Positions 43,567 to 45,814 of a stretch of 45,814 nucleotides of DNA are shown here, piece after piece (position 1 is the stretch's first letter; every line of letters starts with the position of its first letter). Location: the NCBI GenBank assembly GCA_949319575.1, contig CASGHD010000190.1, positions 1 through 45,814 of the forward strand, given 5' to 3'. This DNA is from an uncultured Anaerolineales bacterium. GTDB lineage: Bacteria; Chloroflexota; Anaerolineae; Anaerolineales; Villigracilaceae. The translations under genes were made by a program, and so were the position numbers. Under the pieces are notes generated by a model, which saw only the letters and a program-made list of their open reading frames with translations, was not told where the DNA came from and did no database searches.

Positions 43567-45597
43567 CTAGGGTTGCCACGCCGGCGCGGCGCCATTGATA
43601 TCGTAATCTGTTACGAGCCTCCAATTCGAGCGGTCCGGATTATCAAGGTCTATTATATAGATTTGAAAAGGTCCATCCCCAGTGGTTCTGCTGAGTTGGA
43701 AAACGACGCTCTTGCCGTCGGGAGACCAGGTGGCGTTTTTACATTCGTATCCATCCGTGATAGGGCGCTGGTTGGAGCCGTCGTCATTCATAAGCCAGAG
43801 TTCGTCCGTATCGTCGCAATAAACGCCGTAAAGTATCTGGCTTCCATCCGGCGAATAATAAGAAACGCATCCCTTTGCCAACTGCTTTTGATTTTCCCCG
43901 TTCGAGCTCATCGTGTAAATGTGATATTTTCCCGATTGATTGGATGAAAATGTAATTTGATTTCCGTCCGGCGACCAGGCAGGAAACCAGCTATTCGAGC
44001 CGGAATTGAAAGTAAGCTGAGTCCTGTCGTCGCCATTGGCGCGCATCTTATAAATATTCCTGTCTCCGTTACAATCCGAGTAGAAAGCAATCCAATCGCC
44101 GTCGGGAGACCAAACCGGCCCCCAATCGTTACAAATATTATTGGTAATAACGTAGTATTGTCTACTGGAGATGTCAACGACGGCGATTTCCTGATCACCG
44201 CCTTCGTTGGTCTGATAGACGATTTGAGTCCCATCCGGCGACCAGGATGGATAGAGATCGTGCGCCGCGCTGGATGTCAATCGTGACAAATTGTTACCGT
44301 TTATATCCACAGTGTAAATATCGGAGTTGCCGCCCATGCGTGAGTTAAAGGCGATCAGGTTTCCATTCGAAGGAAACATGAAAGAAGTACTAGTAGGTTC
44401 AGCGGCATTAGCAAAAGATGTTGGAGAACTGGGAAGATCGATTGATGAAACCGGTTCGGTAGATGAAGAGAAATCAGAGGGCGAGACAGATGTAGGCGGA
44501 GGAAGAAGCGATTCGGTCAGAGTGGGAGAGAGGTCGGTGGATTGGGGTGTATCTTCAGGTGAACCGGTCTGACTGCTTATCTTCTTCAATAGGAATGCTC
44601 CGGCGATAAACATTCCAAGGCAGAGCAATAATGCGCCGCCGGATAGAATCCACGCCAATGTGTCCTTCTTTTTAGGACCGTCTGATATTTTCCGTTCCAT
44701 TTCGCCGAGTAGATCGCGTGTCATCTCGTCCGATGGCATCTCGGCAAATGCTTCAGGCGTGTCTGCCCCCAGTTGTAGTTTTTCCAACGCGGAGGTAAAT
44801 CCGCCCATATCTTTAAAGCGGCTGGTGGGGTCACTTGCCAGCGCCTTGATGAGCACGTTTTCTACTGACACGGGAATATCTGGCACGAATTGGGCGGGGC
44901 GCGGCAAAGGCTCGGTACTCTTCTTGAGCATAACTGCCAAGGGAGTATCCGCTTTGAAGGGTAGCCTGCCTGTGATCAATTGATAAAAAACAACACCCAG
45001 AGCGTAGATATCTGAACGTTCGTCGGATTTTCCAACGCCTTGTTCAGGTGCCATATAATCGGGTGTGCCGACACCCATGCCGGAGCCGGTTAAGTCGGCG
45101 GTTTCCTCGTCGCCCTCAATGATCTTGGCGATCCCAAAATCGGAGAGGCGAGGGTCGCGCCTGCCAGACATCAAGATATTGGACGGTTTGACGTCACGGT
45201 GGATAATGCCTTGCGCATGCGCTACTGTAAGGGCTTTCGCAATAGGAACGATGATCTGCGCGGCTTTCTGCCAAGGTATGGGCTTGCCCAGCAGATCCTT
45301 CAATGTGCCGCCGGGAATATACTCCATGACAAGGTACGGTTTGTTGTCATACTCGCCATAGTCAAAGACTGCCAAGATATTTGGGTGGGATAGTTTTGCC
45401 TGCGCGCGCGCTTCGCGCTTAAAGCGCGCCAGGAATTTTTCGGAGAAGTCGTGGTGGGGCAGAATAAGCTTGACCGCGACAAAGCGGTCGAGATTATTAT
45501 CGCGCGCCTTGTACACCATCGCCATACCCCCCTCCTTGATTTTTTCAACGAGGGTGTATCTTCCGCCGAGCGTCTTACCAATAAGGTTGTCTGTCAT
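43567..45597 (-). CDS. Ser/Thr protein kinase with extracellular PD40/TolB-like propeller (kinase 5)
   Basis: 676 residues. Kinase domain (about 13-275) with VAVKLI, HRDVKPSN, LSDFGIAKI and the loop DLTGSGMGVGTPDYMAPEQ. As in kinase 1 the first P-loop glycine is replaced (KEGGMA). One membrane helix (about 315-338) and a Ser/Thr/Pro-rich stalk follow. A beta-propeller of PD40 repeats (about 410-676) with WSPDG recurring at regular spacing fills the rest. The propeller would sense a ligand or cell-wall component outside the cell. No partner gene adjoins it on the same strand. Confidence 0.9.
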   Translation of the reverse strand: MTDNLIGKTLGGRYTLVEKIKEGGMAMVYKARDNNLDRFVAVKLILPHHDFSEKFLARFKREARAQAKLSHPNILAVFDYGEYDNKPYLVMEYIPGGTLKDLLGKPIPWQKAAQIIVPIAKALTVAHAQGIIHRDVKPSNILMSGRRDPRLSDFGIAKIIEGDEETADLTGSGMGVGTPDYMAPEQGVGKSDERSDIYALGVVFYQLITGRLPFKADTPLAVMLKKSTEPLPRPAQFVPDIPVSVENVLIKALASDPTSRFKDMGGFTSALEKLQLGADTPEAFAEMPSDEMTRDLLGEMERKISDGPKKKDTLAWILSGGALLLCLGMFIAGAFLLKKISSQTGSPEDTPQSTDLSPTLTESLLPPPTSVSPSDFSSSTEPVSSIDLPSSPTSFANAAEPTSTSFMFPSNGNLIAFNSRMGGNSDIYTVDINGNNLSRLTSSAAHDLYPSWSPDGTQIVYQTNEGGDQEIAVVDISSRQYYVITNNICNDWGPVWSPDGDWIAFYSDCNGDRNIYKMRANGDDRTQLTFNSGSNSWFPAWSPDGNQITFSSNQSGKYHIYTMSSNGENQKQLAKGCVSYYSPDGSQILYGVYCDDTDELWLMNDDGSNQRPITDGYECKNATWSPDGKSVVFQLSRTTGDGPFQIYIIDLDNPDRSNWRLVTDYDINGAAPAWQP

Positions 45598-45680
45598 GTG
45601 GATTTGCTTTCGGGTTGTTCAGGGGCGAATCACCCCGTTGTTTTGCGTACATACATCCGCGATTACATCCCGGATAATTA

Positions 45681-45814
45681 ACCCAAGTTGCTACCTTGGG
45701 AAGGAAATTGACAAAAGTCCATGAGATTCAGTACAGTTGGGGTATCCCAACCACCAACAGGAGAAACTCATGGACACCCAGATTATAGTAGTGTTTTGTT
45801 TATGTGCCGACATG
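45681..45814 (+). mobile_element. Left end of a second insertion sequence, cut by the window edge
   Basis: ACCCAAGTTGC starts a terminal-like sequence containing a small hairpin (CCCAAG at 45682-45687, CTTGGG at 45695-45700), followed by a leader and a transposase start. Starting with ACCC and the transposase N-terminus fits the IS982 family; the right half is outside the window. Confidence 0.45.
45770..45814 (+). CDS. Transposase N-terminus, partial (IS982-like)
   Basis: The first 15 codons read MDTQIIVVFCLCADM, an opening typical of IS982-type DDE transposases (MDTxIIxxFCxCDD). AGGAG lies 6 nt upstream. The gene runs off the window end. Confidence 0.5.
   Translation, partial: MDTQIIVVFCLCADM

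Noticed and set aside
43369-43947. Plus-strand reading frame starting MTNLARLC
   Set aside because: Most of it is antisense to the PD40 propeller of kinase 5. The four-residue likeness to a kinase start is too short to call a remnant.
1-45814. CRISPR arrays, tRNA or rRNA genes
   Set aside because: I saw no regularly spaced direct repeats and no cloverleaf or rRNA-like stretches on reading; a covariance-model scan would be needed to exclude small RNAs.

Overview
The window looks like part of a chromosome of an uncultured Chloroflexota bacterium, probably class Anaerolineae. The reasons are the conserved run of Tad pilus genes with no outer-membrane secretin, the abundance of GCGCGC-type codons, the many PknB-type kinases with C-terminal membrane anchors, and the palindromic intergenic repeats. 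This placement is inference from gene content; there is no rRNA or tRNA gene here to confirm it.

Region 1 (1-9450, all minus strand) is housekeeping and pili. A Flp pilin with its own promoter and strong terminator is followed by cpaB, a CpaE/TadZ receiver-ATPase, cpaF/tadA, tadB, tadC, comF and long-form hpf. A DegS/DegU-like sensor kinase and response regulator pair lies upstream behind its own promoter. Region 2 (9490-16550, minus) holds three polytopic GT-C-like membrane proteins, a GNAT acetyltransferase, a diacylglycerol-kinase-like lipid kinase and an EamA transporter. Palindromic repeats sit between these genes and, in one case, inside a gene. Region 3 (16551-17630) is a stretch of decayed gene fragments.

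Region 4 (17631-39061) is the most interesting part: a type VII (ESX/WXG100) secretion-like locus joined to a Ser/Thr phosphorylation network. Its core is a minus-strand operon with a clear promoter: WXG100-A, a three-ATPase EccC/EssC-like FtsK protein, WXG100-B, a long WXG protein, an EspG-like protein and a YukD-FHA fusion. The plus-strand genes before it encode kinases, a WXG protein fused to a C39-like peptidase, a second EspG-like protein and an FGE/SUMF1-domain protein. After it come another kinase, a PP2C phosphatase, a secreted vWA-TM-FHA protein, and a WXG protein with a C-terminal CHAP amidase domain. All five WXG proteins share an N-terminal signature and a W-x-G motif exactly 40 residues before a W/Y-x3-D/E-like motif. 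Twice a WXG cargo gene is followed directly by an EspG-like gene, which suggests cargo-chaperone modules. No EccB, EccD membrane domain, EccE, mycosin, EsaA or EssB is visible, so the machine is either reduced or completed elsewhere.

Region 5 (39122-45814) is disturbed. An intact IS4-family element with 19-bp inverted repeats and an 11-bp target duplication sits in the stub of another kinase gene. An AT-richer LRR-ROC (Roco) GTPase follows, then a minus-strand kinase with a PD40/TolB-like sensor domain. The window ends in the first codons of a second transposase, probably IS982 family.
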